In this document: positions 34,259 to 42,783 of the stretch, in pieces
How positions within the stretch are numbered: the stretch's first letter is position 1
How the letters are laid out: every line of letters begins with the position of its first letter
DNA from: Burkholderiaceae bacterium
GTDB lineage: Bacteria; Pseudomonadota; Gammaproteobacteria; Burkholderiales; Burkholderiaceae_C
Length of the DNA: 64,000 nucleotides
Assembly: GCA_018780645.1 (NCBI GenBank)
Contig: JADMJJ010000021.1
Location: 22,547-86,546, forward strand
Direction of reading: 5' to 3'
The notes under the pieces: model-generated
Databases searched by the model: none
Seen by the model: only the letters and a program-made list of their open reading frames with translations
Told to the model about the DNA's origin: nothing
Translations under genes and position numbers: made by a program

Positions 34259-36741
34259 GCATCAGCGAGGTGGCGCCGGCCGACTTGCGGCTCAGCATTG
34301 ATCCTGCCGGTCTCGGTTTTGCCGACACATCGGAGCTGACCGAGCTGCCCCTGCCCTGGATAGGACAGTCCCGCGCCGAGCAGGCGGCACGCTTCGGCCT
34401 GCGCATGGGTCAGGCGGACTACAACCTGTTCGTGTTGGGCGAGGTGGGCTGCGGCCGCACCACCTTGATGCGGCAGATGTTGGTCGGCGAGGCGGCCCTG
34501 CGTGCCGTGCCGCCGGACCTGTGCTACCTGCACAACTTCGAGGTGCCCGAGCACCCGCGAGCGCTGCGCCTGCCCGCCGGCGAGGGCCGGCTGCTGCGTC
34601 AGCTGATGGCCGAGTTCGTCAAGACGCTGCTGAGCGAGCTGCCCAAGCGCCTGCAGGCCCAGGACATGGCGGCCGAGAGCGAGCGCGTCACGGCTGCCCA
34701 GAAGGCCGAGGAGGACAGCGCCTATGCCGAGCTGAGCGCCTTTGCCGAGGCACGCAACTTCGGCCTGCTGCGTGAACAGGGGCGCATGGTCTTCACGCAG
34801 CGCGACGCCAAGGGTGAGCCGCTGACCGCCGGCACCGCCCTGACCCTGAGCCATGAGCAGCGCACCGCGCTGGAGGCCGCCGAGGAGGCTCTGCGTGGCG
34901 AGATCAGCCGCTTTCTGGAGAAGACCCGGGCCAGCGAGCTGGTGATGAAGGAGGCGCTGACCACTCAGCGCCGGCGTGTGATCAAGCCGCTGCTGGAACA
35001 CCAGCTGCAGGAGATACGCAACCAGTTGCGCAAGCAGATCAAGGATTCGGTCAAGCTGGGCCAGTACCTGGACCAGGCCCGGGACGATGTGCTGGATCAT
35101 CTGGAGCTGTTCCAGCCCGGCGCCGAGGCCGGTGCTGACACCGAGGTCGATGTCGAGACGCGCATCGAGGCGCTGGATGCGCTGTGCTCCCGCCTCGGTG
35201 TGAATGTGGTGGTAGACAACCACGGCATGCAGGGTGCGCCGGTGATCACCGACGACAACCCGCTGTTCCGCTCGCTGTTCGGCAGCATCGAGTACGCCTC
35301 CGAGAACGACGTGCTGGTGACCGACCATTCGCGCATCCGCGCCGGCAGCCTGCTCAGGGCCCATGGTGGCTTTCTGATGCTGCATCTGCGCGATCTGCTG
35401 GCCGACGAGCAGGTCTGGGAGAAGCTGCGCCGCTTTCTGCGCAGCGGCCGGCTGCAGATCGAGGAACCGGGCATGGTCTATGCGCCGATTGCCGCGGTGT
35501 CGCTGCAGCCCGAGCCGCTGGATGTCGAGGTCAAGATCGTACTGATCGCCTCGGTCGAGGAGTACTACGTCGTGCAGGAGGGGGACCCCGAGTTCGCGCG
35601 GCGCTTTCGCTGCAAGGTGGACTTTGCCGAAAGCTTCTCGGTCACCCCCGAGTCGCACCGGGCCACGGCCGTGTTCGTGGCCCACACCTGCCGGCGCCTG
35701 GGCCTGGCGCATTTTTCGGCCGGCGCGGTGGCTGCGCTGATCGCGACCACGCACCGAGAGGCGGAGGATCAGACACGCCAGAGTGCCATCTTCGCCCATG
35801 CCGAGGCGCTGGTGATGGAGGCCGCGGCGATGGCGCGCGGACGCGGCGCCTTGCTGGTGGAGGCCGGCGACGTGCAGGACGCCATCGAGGCACGCAGGCA
35901 CCGCCACGACTACCCCGAGCAGCGCCTGCAGGAGTCCATCGTAGACGGGGAGCGTCTGCTCGAAGTCAGTGGCATGCGCGTCGGCCAGGTCAACGGCCTG
36001 ACCGTGGTCAGCCTCGGCGACTACGAGTTCGGATTTCCGGTGCGCGTCACCGCCCGCACCCATGCCGGCAACGAAGGCTTGCTGAACATCGAGCGCGAGG
36101 TCAAGCTCTCGGGCCCCATCCACGACAAGGGCGTGCTGATACTGCAAAGCTATCTGTCGGCGCTGTTCGCCCATATCGCGCCGCTGGCCCTGAATGCCTC
36201 GGTGGTGTTCGAGCAGGAGTACAACGGCGTCGAGGGCGACTCGGCCTCCTGCGCCGAGTTCTATGTGCTGCTGTCGCGGCTATCGGGTCTGCCGCTGCGC
36301 CAGGGCATTGCCGTCACCGGTGCGGTCAATCAGCAGGGCGAGATGCTGCCGGTGGGCGGCATCAACGAGAAGGTCGAGGGCTATTTCCGCAGCTGCGAAC
36401 TGCTGGGCCTGGATGGTGGCCAGGGCGTGCTGATTCCGCAGCGCAACCGCCGTCACCTGATGCTGGCGCCGCGGGTGGTCGAGGCGGCGGCCCAGGGACG
36501 CTTCCACATCTACACCGCCGACTCCGCCGCCGACGGCATGGAGTTGCTCACCGGCCTGCCTTTCGGCGAGTTGCAGGGCCGGGCCTATCCGGCCGACAGC
36601 GTGCTGGGCCGCGCGCAAAAGACGCTGCAGGACTACCGACGCGCCTGCGAGGCGTCGGGGAGCCCAGGAGCCGCTCAGCGGCGCACCCGCTGGCTGCAGA
36701 CGCCGGCGCCGGCGCCGGCCGAGCCGCGGCGGCGCGGCTGA
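34255..36741 (+). CDS. Lon-family ATP-dependent protease (AAA_32/LonB-like)
   Basis: An 828-residue protease with an ATPase region and a C-terminal Lon protease domain. Visible: Walker A-like GEVGCGRTT (about residue 62), a long coiled insertion (about 130-290), the AAA core with HGGFLMLHLRDLLADEQVW and an arginine-finger region EFARRFRCKVDF, then the protease domain (about 570-770). The catalytic Ser is in GDSASCAEFY and the Lys in GGINEKVEGYF. No N-terminal LAN substrate domain is seen, which separates it from classical LonA. The start is the GTG that overlaps the GDH stop. Quality control of, or regulated turnover linked to, amino-acid catabolism is possible; this is inference from coupling. 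Confidence 0.9.
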   Translation: MSISEVAPADLRLSIDPAGLGFADTSELTELPLPWIGQSRAEQAARFGLRMGQADYNLFVLGEVGCGRTTLMRQMLVGEAALRAVPPDLCYLHNFEVPEHPRALRLPAGEGRLLRQLMAEFVKTLLSELPKRLQAQDMAAESERVTAAQKAEEDSAYAELSAFAEARNFGLLREQGRMVFTQRDAKGEPLTAGTALTLSHEQRTALEAAEEALRGEISRFLEKTRASELVMKEALTTQRRRVIKPLLEHQLQEIRNQLRKQIKDSVKLGQYLDQARDDVLDHLELFQPGAEAGADTEVDVETRIEALDALCSRLGVNVVVDNHGMQGAPVITDDNPLFRSLFGSIEYASENDVLVTDHSRIRAGSLLRAHGGFLMLHLRDLLADEQVWEKLRRFLRSGRLQIEEPGMVYAPIAAVSLQPEPLDVEVKIVLIASVEEYYVVQEGDPEFARRFRCKVDFAESFSVTPESHRATAVFVAHTCRRLGLAHFSAGAVAALIATTHREAEDQTRQSAIFAHAEALVMEAAAMARGRGALLVEAGDVQDAIEARRHRHDYPEQRLQESIVDGERLLEVSGMRVGQVNGLTVVSLGDYEFGFPVRVTARTHAGNEGLLNIEREVKLSGPIHDKGVLILQSYLSALFAHIAPLALNASVVFEQEYNGVEGDSASCAEFYVLLSRLSGLPLRQGIAVTGAVNQQGEMLPVGGINEKVEGYFRSCELLGLDGGQGVLIPQRNRRHLMLAPRVVEAAAQGRFHIYTADSAADGMELLTGLPFGELQGRAYPADSVLGRAQKTLQDYRRACEASGSPGAAQRRTRWLQTPAPAPAEPRRRG

Positions 36742-36821
36742 GGCGGGCCCCACCCGGCGCGGCCACAGGCGCGATACTGGCCCCCATCTCACCCCTCGTC
36801 CCGCCCCACGCCGCTGCCACC

Positions 36822-37790
36822 ATGCATGTCGCCTTCCTGCAGATCGAGCCCACCACGCGCTGCAACTACAGCTGCGGCTTCTGTGCGGGCCGCCACCTGC
36901 CCCAGGGCGACTTGGCGGCCGAGCATCTGGCACGGCTGCTGGAGGGCATCACCGGGCTGGAGCATGTGGAGTTGCAGGGCGAGGGTGAGCCGCTGCTGCA
37001 CGAGGGCTTCTTCGAGCTGATCGGTCTGTTGCGGCAGCGCTTCCCCAAGGTTGGCATTTCCACCATCACCAACGGCAGCCTGTTCACCGATGCCAATATC
37101 GAGCGCCTGCTCGACCATGGCCTGACCCGCATCAATGTCAGCATGGAGACGGCCGACGCCGAGCGCTTTCGCGCCATCCGTGGCGGCAAGTTCGAGCGCG
37201 TCGAGCGCGGCATCGCGGCCTTCATGCAGCGCCGCGAGGCCCGCGGGCTGCGCCTGCCCGCCGTGGGCCTGGCGGTGACGGTGCTGCGCGACACGGCCAC
37301 CGACGCCGTCGATACCGTGCTGCCCTTCTACCGCAGGCTCGGGCTCGACGGCGGGGTGACGATACAGCCGCTGCAGCGCATGCCGCAATACGTGCGCTTC
37401 TACAGCCGCAGCATGCGCGAGCAACTGCCTGGCCCCGAGCAGGCGCAGCGGCTCAACCAACGCGTCGCGGCCAGCCCCGACATGGCCGCTGCGCTGCGCG
37501 AGCGTGGCGCGCAGCCCGGTTTCTATGAGCGCCTGTATGGCAGCGCTGCGGGACGCGCGGTATGCCCGTGGCTGGAGAGCGGGCTCTTCCTGGGCCATGA
37601 CGGCGCCTTGACCTCCTGCTGCTTCATCAAGGACAGCCAGCACTTCGCCCTGGCCAAGGCCGGTGAGCCGCTGGCGGATGCAGAGCAGCGCCGCCGCCGG
37701 CTGGCTGATGAGCTGAGGCAGGGGCGCATCCCGCTGGCCTGCCAGGGTTGCCCGACGGCCCACGGCGTGGCGGGTGCAGCCGTCAGATAG
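36822..37790 (+). CDS. Radical SAM protein
   Basis: A 322-residue radical SAM enzyme. The 4Fe-4S/SAM motif CNYSCGFC lies at about residues 15-22, right after the start. GEGEPLLH, ITNGSLF and INVSMET follow the usual radical SAM barrel order. The C-terminal part has Cys residues in CPWLESGLFLG, TSCCF and CQGC, like a SPASM-type auxiliary cluster region. It resembles MoaA/NirJ-like or peptide-modifying enzymes, but no precursor peptide or pathway genes are nearby. The ATG at 36822 is preferred because the frame upstream lies in the protease gene. The gap of 80 bases after the Lon-type gene leaves co-transcription open. Confidence 0.9.
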   Translation: MHVAFLQIEPTTRCNYSCGFCAGRHLPQGDLAAEHLARLLEGITGLEHVELQGEGEPLLHEGFFELIGLLRQRFPKVGISTITNGSLFTDANIERLLDHGLTRINVSMETADAERFRAIRGGKFERVERGIAAFMQRREARGLRLPAVGLAVTVLRDTATDAVDTVLPFYRRLGLDGGVTIQPLQRMPQYVRFYSRSMREQLPGPEQAQRLNQRVAASPDMAAALRERGAQPGFYERLYGSAAGRAVCPWLESGLFLGHDGALTSCCFIKDSQHFALAKAGEPLADAEQRRRRLADELRQGRIPLACQGCPTAHGVAGAAVR

Positions 37791-37797
37791 GACTGAC

Positions 37798-37822
37798 CTG
37801 CCGGGTGGCTATCACCCGGCAG
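37798..37822. terminator. Hairpin between convergent genes
   Basis: CTGCCGGGTG-GCTAT-CACCCGGCAG is a perfect 10-bp stem with a 5-nt loop in the 33-bp gap between the radical SAM gene and the leftward serine hydrolase gene. The T-run is poor (TT), but its position fits a shared terminator. Confidence 0.65.
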
Positions 37823-37823
37823 T

Positions 37824-39071
37824 TCACCAGGCGCCGTACTTTGCGACTAGGCCGCGGAACAGCGCGTCCCGCTCGGCGCCCAGATGATTGCCGCTGGCAT
37901 CGCCCGAGGCGTCCTTGCCGACGGCCAGGTGCACCAGCACCAGCTTCAGCCCCGGGTCCACCATGATGGCCTGGCCATGAATGCCCTGCAGCGCGAAGCG
38001 GCGCTGCGTGCCGGGCAGCAGCCAGGTCTGGAAGCCATAGCCGGCATAGCTGCTGCCGCGATACAGCATGCGCCCGGGGCGAAAGGCCTCGGGCTGACGG
38101 GCCGCGGCCGTCATGTCGAGCAGATGCTCGCGCGAGACCACGGCCCGGCCCGCCACCTGGCCGTCGTTGGTCATCATCAGGCCCAGGCGGGCATAGTCAT
38201 GCACGGTGGCATTGAAGCCGCCCTGGACCGACTCCATCTGATCGACCGGATTCACGAGCCAGGTGGCCGGCGCCTGAGCACCCAGCGGCTGCCAGATCTT
38301 CTCGGCCACGTAGTCGCACAGTGACCGGTTGCCGACGACGGCGCGCAGCACCAGGCCCAGCACCTGGGTCTGGGCGCCACCATAGTTGAAGCGCTGGCCC
38401 TGCTCGTCGTCCCGTTCGGTGATCAGGCGGGCGGCCTGGGCAACGCCTTGGCGTCTGACGGCCGCATTGAAGCGGGCGCGGTCGTCCTGCGGCGAGTAGT
38501 CCTCGACATAGCGGGCGCCCGAGGCCATGCGCAGCAGATTCACGAGGCGGGTCTGTCCGTAGAGACTGTCCTTCAGCGCCGGCACATAGCGCTCGGCGGT
38601 GTCTTCGAACGAGTCGATCAGTCCGTCTTCCTGCGCCTTCATCAACGCCAGGGCCGTCACCGTCTTGGCCATCGAGTTGGACAGCATGCGCATGCTGGCA
38701 TCGCGCCCGTAGTTGTAGCGCTCGGCGACGATCTCACCGTCCTTCAGCACCAGCACGGCGGTGGCACGCTGGCGTTGCATATAGTCGTCCAGGGTCAGCG
38801 TGAGGCCGCGGAAGCGGTAGCTGAATTCGGTCTCGACGGTGGCCTTCTTCAACGCCACCGGCTGGGCCGACGGCGGCAGCGTGCAGTGGGGGGCCAGGGT
38901 GTCCATCGCGCTGAATGAGCCCACCAGATAGCGCTCCTGATAGGCCTGGGCCAGGCGCGGTGCCGCAGGATAGCCGGCGGCCTTGCCGAGCTGATCCTCG
39001 TCCGGGGCTGCGGCGTGGAGGGGCCCGCCCAGGCTGGTCAGCAAGGCGGAGAGCAAGGCCAAGAATCTCAT
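37824..39071 (-). CDS. Serine hydrolase, beta-lactamase class C/penicillin-binding-like
   Basis: A 415-residue exported protein with a signal peptide (MRFLALLSALLTSLGG then PLHAAA). The catalytic SxxK motif is SNSMAKT (about residue 130), and FNYGGAQT takes the Tyr motif position. The C-terminal third carries GIHGQAIMVDP, in the place of the KTG-like box. Members hydrolyse esters, amides or D-amino-acid peptides rather than necessarily beta-lactams. It lies 49 bases downstream of the calcium-repeat protein gene on the same strand; a functional link is not evident. Confidence 0.9.
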   Translation of the reverse strand: MRFLALLSALLTSLGGPLHAAAPDEDQLGKAAGYPAAPRLAQAYQERYLVGSFSAMDTLAPHCTLPPSAQPVALKKATVETEFSYRFRGLTLTLDDYMQRQRATAVLVLKDGEIVAERYNYGRDASMRMLSNSMAKTVTALALMKAQEDGLIDSFEDTAERYVPALKDSLYGQTRLVNLLRMASGARYVEDYSPQDDRARFNAAVRRQGVAQAARLITERDDEQGQRFNYGGAQTQVLGLVLRAVVGNRSLCDYVAEKIWQPLGAQAPATWLVNPVDQMESVQGGFNATVHDYARLGLMMTNDGQVAGRAVVSREHLLDMTAAARQPEAFRPGRMLYRGSSYAGYGFQTWLLPGTQRRFALQGIHGQAIMVDPGLKLVLVHLAVGKDASGDASGNHLGAERDALFRGLVAKYGAW

Positions 39072-39120
39072 GGCCTCACTATGTCATGCCCATATTGCCC
39101 GGGCATGATCCTGCTGCCGC

Positions 39121-39495
39121 TTATCGCCCCGAATGACCGGCCCGGCCGGGGTTGCCGGGATGACGGTCGCGCCAGTTGGGTACGCCGTCGCCGTCTCTAT
39201 CCCAGGCGGGGTTGTAGACGCGGTCATGGCGATTCGGAATGCCATCGCCATCGCGATCCCAGCGCCTGGGCTGCTGGTAGTGGCCGCCATGGCGCGGCGA
39301 GGCATAGCTGTTGTACGCGGGATAGACGGGATAGGCCGGCTGCACGTAGACCGGGGCGGGGCGGCCGTAGACGGGCGTGCCGCCGCCGATGGTGACCGAC
39401 CACTGCACATCGTCATTGCCGCGGGCCATGGCCGTGCCGGTCAGCAGGGTGCCGGCCAGGCACAGCCCGGTGAGCATCAGATGGCGTGTCTTCAT
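39121..39495 (-). CDS. Small exported protein with thrombospondin type 3-like Asp repeats
   Basis: A 124-residue protein with a signal peptide (MKTRHLMLTGLCLAGTLLTG then TAMA). A Tyr/Pro-rich middle (PVYVQPAYPVYPAYNSY) is followed by two copies of WDRDGDGIPNRHD / WDRDGDGVPNWRD near the end. DxDGDGxPNxxD is the calcium-binding thrombospondin type 3 repeat found in surface and outer-membrane proteins. A surface-associated or wall-linked role is likely. A ribosome site (GGAGATA) precedes the ATG. I do not recognise a named family. Confidence 0.82.
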   Translation of the reverse strand: MKTRHLMLTGLCLAGTLLTGTAMARGNDDVQWSVTIGGGTPVYGRPAPVYVQPAYPVYPAYNSYASPRHGGHYQQPRRWDRDGDGIPNRHDRVYNPAWDRDGDGVPNWRDRHPGNPGRAGHSGR

Positions 39496-39669
39496 GGCGG
39501 TATCTCCTTGATCAGAGCGGCGGGCCGGATTGGCCGCCGCCCGGATACAACGAGTGCGCCGTGTTCGCTGCCGACCGCTGGCCGGTTAAGCCAAGTAAAG
39601 CTCGGTCAAGAGCCTGTGAGCAAAATGTATCCGGAGTAAGCGGATGCAAGCCTCACACACCGGGGCGGC

Positions 39670-40368
39670 TCAGCGCTGCCGCCGCCGCGCCAGGGCCGAC
39701 ACCGCCAGCAAGCCGCCCAGCATCAGCGCCCAGGTCTCGGGCTCGGGCACGGGGGTCTGCACGAAGTTGTCCATGTGGGCAAGGGCCGAGGTGGTGTTGA
39801 GGTCCAGGCCGAGCCTGACCTCGGTCCTGTAGGCATTGCCCATGGTCTGCGCGAAGCTGACGACCGGGCCGGCCTCCTGGACCCAGCCATTGGCCATGGC
39901 CTGCGCGTCAGACCAGCTAGGGTCGAAGGTGACGGAGTAATTGGTCCAGATGCCGTACAGGTCGAAGGGGCCGGACATCGCATGGCGCCAGCCGTTGAAG
40001 GTGGCGTCCTGGTAGCGGTAGCGCAGCCAGACGTTGTCGAACTTGCCGACGTTGGGCTGCAGGTCGAACGACACCTTCCATTGGCTGCCGGCAAAGCTGC
40101 CGCTGGTCTCGGCATTGCTGCCCGAGGTGAAGCCGATGTCGAACTCGGCGACCGTGCCGTCAAAGCGGGTGGCGATGGAGCCCGCCGGGTTGCCCACGCC
40201 GCCGTCGAAGACGACCACGCTGCTGATGGTGTTGGCTTCCCAGCCTTCGGTGCTGGCGCCGCTCCAGGTCTGACTGTAGGCGGAAGCCGCTTGAGCCGTG
40301 CCGGCCACAAGGCTCGCAAGTGCGCCGATCAGGGCCATGCCGAGTGCGGCAGAAGGGGATGACTTCAT
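39670..40368 (-). CDS. PEP-CTERM sorting-domain protein
   Basis: A 232-residue exported protein with a signal peptide (MKSSPSAALGMALIGALASL ... AQAA). The body is a probable carbohydrate-binding-like beta sandwich (SQTWSGASTEGWEANTISSV; DNVWLRYRYQD), and the C-terminal signal is VPEPETWALMLGGLLAVSAL followed by RRRQR. It is the second PEP-CTERM protein in the window, unrelated in body to that at 25588-26400. A strong ribosome site (GGAGGAATACCC) precedes the ATG. It diverges from the crystallin-like gene; their 229-bp shared upstream region has an ATCCCA-N6-TGGGAT inverted repeat at 40435-40452. Confidence 0.9.
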   Translation of the reverse strand: MKSSPSAALGMALIGALASLVAGTAQAASAYSQTWSGASTEGWEANTISSVVVFDGGVGNPAGSIATRFDGTVAEFDIGFTSGSNAETSGSFAGSQWKVSFDLQPNVGKFDNVWLRYRYQDATFNGWRHAMSGPFDLYGIWTNYSVTFDPSWSDAQAMANGWVQEAGPVVSFAQTMGNAYRTEVRLGLDLNTTSALAHMDNFVQTPVPEPETWALMLGGLLAVSALARRRQR

Positions 40369-40434
40369 GGGTATTCCTCCAGGATGAATGGGCGAAATGC
40401 GCACCGATACTGGGCTCAGGTGGCCGGACCTACC

Positions 40435-40452
40435 ATCCCAAGGGTGTGGGAT
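40435..40452. promoter_or_regulatory. Inverted repeat in the PEP-CTERM/crystallin divergent region
   Basis: ATCCCA-AGGGTG-TGGGAT, with perfect 6-bp arms, lies between two divergent genes for exported proteins. It could be an operator; no regulator is adjacent and a chance origin cannot be excluded. Confidence 0.3.
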
Positions 40453-40597
40453 AGGGGTGCTGTAGGACAGCGGCTACGCCAGGCAGCGATACCGTCCGAT
40501 GGGCGCCCTATTGACCTGCGCCCAGACTCGGGTCTTCCATCGACCGTGTGGACTCATCCAGGCGGTCAGTGCCTATCCCCCGATGTTGGAGCGCCTC

Positions 40598-41743
40598 ATG
40601 AACACCATCACAAAGATCTCGCTGTCGATTGCCGGCCTGGCCTTGGCGGCGCAAGCCGGTGCCCAGGTCACCTTCTACGAGCACGATGCCTATCAGGGCC
40701 GCTCATTCACCACCGTGCGCACGGTCGAGAACTTCGCGCGCTTCGGTTTCAATGACCGCGCCTCGTCGGCTGTGGTGGCCGGCAACCGCGGTGATCGCTG
40801 GGAGGTTTGCGAGGACCGGCGCTTCCGCGGCCGCTGCGTCGTGCTGCGGCCGGGCCAGTACGGCTCGCTGGCGGCCATGGGCTTGAACGACCGCGTCTCT
40901 TCGGTGCGTGCGGTGGGCCGCAACGCGCGGGTCAGCGACGATCGCTACGCGCCGATGCCGGCGCCTATGCCGCCCCCGGTGGCGCTCAGCCAGGTTGTCT
41001 TCTACGAGAACGACGGCTTCCAGGGCCGCACCTTCTCGGCCAATACGCCGGTCAACGACCTGCGCCGCGCCGGCTTCAATGACCGCGCCTCGTCGGCGGT
41101 GGTCAGCGGCTCGCGTTGGGAGGTCTGTGACAACACCGAGTTCGGCGGCTCCTGCCGAATCTTGCGGCCGGGTCAGTATCCGTCGCTGTCCGCGATGGGA
41201 CTGAACGACCGCATTTCATCGGTGCGCGCGGTGGGGCCGAACGCCCGCTTCGACGAGCCGCGTTATGCGCCCCTGCCCGCCGTCTCGCGGGACTACGGCC
41301 GGCGCAACAACGAACGTCTGTACGAGGCCAACATCACCTCGGTCCGCGCTGTGGTCGAAGACTCCGGCCAGCGCTGCTGGGTCGAGCGTGAGCAGGTGGT
41401 GCAGGAGCAGCGCAGCGGCGCCAATGTGCCCGGCGCCCTGCTGGGTGCAGTGATAGGCGGCATCCTGGGCCACCAGGTGGGCGGCGGCACCGGCAAGGAC
41501 GTGGCCACCGGCATCGGCGTGGTGGCAGGGGCCGCGATCGGCGGCAACGCCGGCCGCGACAACAACCAGCAGGTCGTGACCACGCAGAACGTGCAGCGCT
41601 GCAGCCGCGCCCCCGGCCAGGCCCGCCCCGCCTACTGGGACGTGACCTACAACTTCCGCGGCCAGGACTATCACGTGCAGATGACGTCCCCGCCTTCGGG
41701 ATCGCACGTGACCGTCAATGATCAGGGCGAACCTCGCGCCTGA
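40598..41743 (+). CDS. Exported beta/gamma-crystallin protein with glycine-zipper domain
   Basis: A 381-residue protein with a signal peptide ending in AAQAGA. Two beta/gamma-crystallin domains follow (about 25-110 and 128-215). Each shows a VTFYEHDAYQGRSFT / VVFYENDGFQGRTFS Greek-key start and an FNDRASSAVV / LNDRISSVRAVG calcium-site motif. Residues about 265-330 are a Gly-zipper two-TM-like segment (GALLGAVIGGILGHQVGGGT) as in 17-kDa surface antigens, and the end is a small beta domain (CWDVTYNF-like, YWDVTYNFRGQDY). Calcium-binding crystallin domains linked to an outer-membrane-anchoring zipper suggest a cell-envelope stabilising protein. A ribosome site (GGAG) lies 7 bases before the ATG. 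Confidence 0.9.
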   Translation: MNTITKISLSIAGLALAAQAGAQVTFYEHDAYQGRSFTTVRTVENFARFGFNDRASSAVVAGNRGDRWEVCEDRRFRGRCVVLRPGQYGSLAAMGLNDRVSSVRAVGRNARVSDDRYAPMPAPMPPPVALSQVVFYENDGFQGRTFSANTPVNDLRRAGFNDRASSAVVSGSRWEVCDNTEFGGSCRILRPGQYPSLSAMGLNDRISSVRAVGPNARFDEPRYAPLPAVSRDYGRRNNERLYEANITSVRAVVEDSGQRCWVEREQVVQEQRSGANVPGALLGAVIGGILGHQVGGGTGKDVATGIGVVAGAAIGGNAGRDNNQQVVTTQNVQRCSRAPGQARPAYWDVTYNFRGQDYHVQMTSPPSGSHVTVNDQGEPRA

Positions 41744-41754
41744 TCAGGCTGGGG

Positions 41755-42324
41755 TCAGGCCTTGAGCGGCAGCCCGCGCAACGCATGGGCCAGCTCGCTG
41801 GCCTGCCAGATGGCGATGCCATGCTCGGCCGCAAAGGGCTGGGCCTGCTCGCTGAGCGGGCCCAGCGCGATGTAGAGGGCGTCCTGGGCCTGTGCGGCCT
41901 CGCGCGCCGTCTGCAGCGGCCGCAAGGCTTCCAGGCCGGTGCGGGCTGACTTCCAGCGCTTGGCGCTGACCAGCATGTGCCGGCCCTGGCGCTCCAGCTC
42001 GAAGTCGATCGCCGGCTTCTGGCTGCGCTGTACCGTGTAGCCATCGCGCTTGAAGGCCTGCTCCAGCAGATCGGCGAAGGCCGGCCAGGCCATGGCTGAC
42101 AGAGCTTGCTGGGTCTGCTCGATACGTGCCGCGCTGGGCAGATGCCACTGGCGGCGCAGCGCCATCACGGCAATCACCGCAAAGGGCAGGCCCGACATGG
42201 CACCCACGACGCGAAAGCCGTCGGGCAGCAGGGCAAAGCTGATCGCTCCCATGATGATCGCAATCACCGCGCTGATCCACCAGCGCGAGCGCAGCAGGAT
42301 GGCGAACAGCGAGTTCTTCGCCAT
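41755..42324 (-). CDS. Membrane-anchored restriction-endonuclease-like (Mrr-type) protein
   Basis: A 189-residue protein. Two hydrophobic helices occupy about 8-55 (WWISAVIAIIMGAISFALLP; VVGAMSGLPFAVIAVMAL). They are followed by a soluble domain with the PD-(D/E)xK layout of Mrr nucleases: FADLLEQAFKRDGYTV, then AIDFELERQGRHMLVSAKRW, where the Asp and the Lys of the SAK segment match the catalytic positions. The middle acidic/Gln residue usual before the Lys (VQCK) is replaced by Ser, so activity is uncertain. A close neighbour (9-bp gap) encodes another small membrane protein, and the pair may act together. Mrr-fold domains on TM anchors occur in housekeeping and defence contexts alike. Confidence 0.78.
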   Translation of the reverse strand: MAKNSLFAILLRSRWWISAVIAIIMGAISFALLPDGFRVVGAMSGLPFAVIAVMALRRQWHLPSAARIEQTQQALSAMAWPAFADLLEQAFKRDGYTVQRSQKPAIDFELERQGRHMLVSAKRWKSARTGLEALRPLQTAREAAQAQDALYIALGPLSEQAQPFAAEHGIAIWQASELAHALRGLPLKA

Positions 42325-42332
42325 TTGATACT

Positions 42333-42737
42333 TCAACGGGGGCTCCCGGCGGATGTCTGCATCGGCAGGCTGGTCATGCGGCCGAGCAAGAGATGGGCGC
42401 CGCCGGCCAGCAGCAGCAGGACCAGCATGCCAAAGCCCCAGATGATCCACGTCACCGGCGCCAGCCAGGTCATTGCCGAGCCCAGCAGAGGCAGCCCCTC
42501 ACCCAGGCCTTGGAGCAGGGCGATCATCGCGTCCTGCACATGCTGGTAGGTGGCGGCGCTGAGCCATTTGGCCAGCAACAGCATCGGGGGCGACTCGGCC
42601 ACCTTGCCAACCCAGTCCACCGTGCCACCGGCGGCCGCAAGGTCCGCCGTCCAGGCACCGAGCTTGGCCAATACCCAGGCGCCACCGGTCCACAGCAGGG
42701 ATAGCAGGGCAAACAAAATCCACACAAGTGTTTTCAT
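42333..42737 (-). CDS. Hypothetical membrane protein, first gene of a pair with the Mrr-like gene
   Basis: A 134-residue protein with an N-terminal helix (MKTLVWILFALLSLLWTGGA), a middle amphipathic section (AKWLSAATYQHVQDAMIALL) and a C-terminal helix (TWIIWGFGMLVLLLLAGGAH). It has no motif I recognise. It precedes the Mrr-like gene by 9 bases on the same strand, so they are probably one operon. It starts 46 bases downstream of the stop of the leftward aldehyde dehydrogenase gene. Confidence 0.75.
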   Translation of the reverse strand: MKTLVWILFALLSLLWTGGAWVLAKLGAWTADLAAAGGTVDWVGKVAESPPMLLLAKWLSAATYQHVQDAMIALLQGLGEGLPLLGSAMTWLAPVTWIIWGFGMLVLLLLAGGAHLLLGRMTSLPMQTSAGSPR

Positions 42738-42783
42738 GGGCGCGAGCATAGCCGCACCGCGACCTGCCGGCGCCGATGAGGGC

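Noticed and set aside
41738..41749. 12-bp palindrome GCCTGATCAGGC at the crystallin gene stop
   Set aside because: Short, no T-run, at a codon context (Ala-stop) that can arise by chance.
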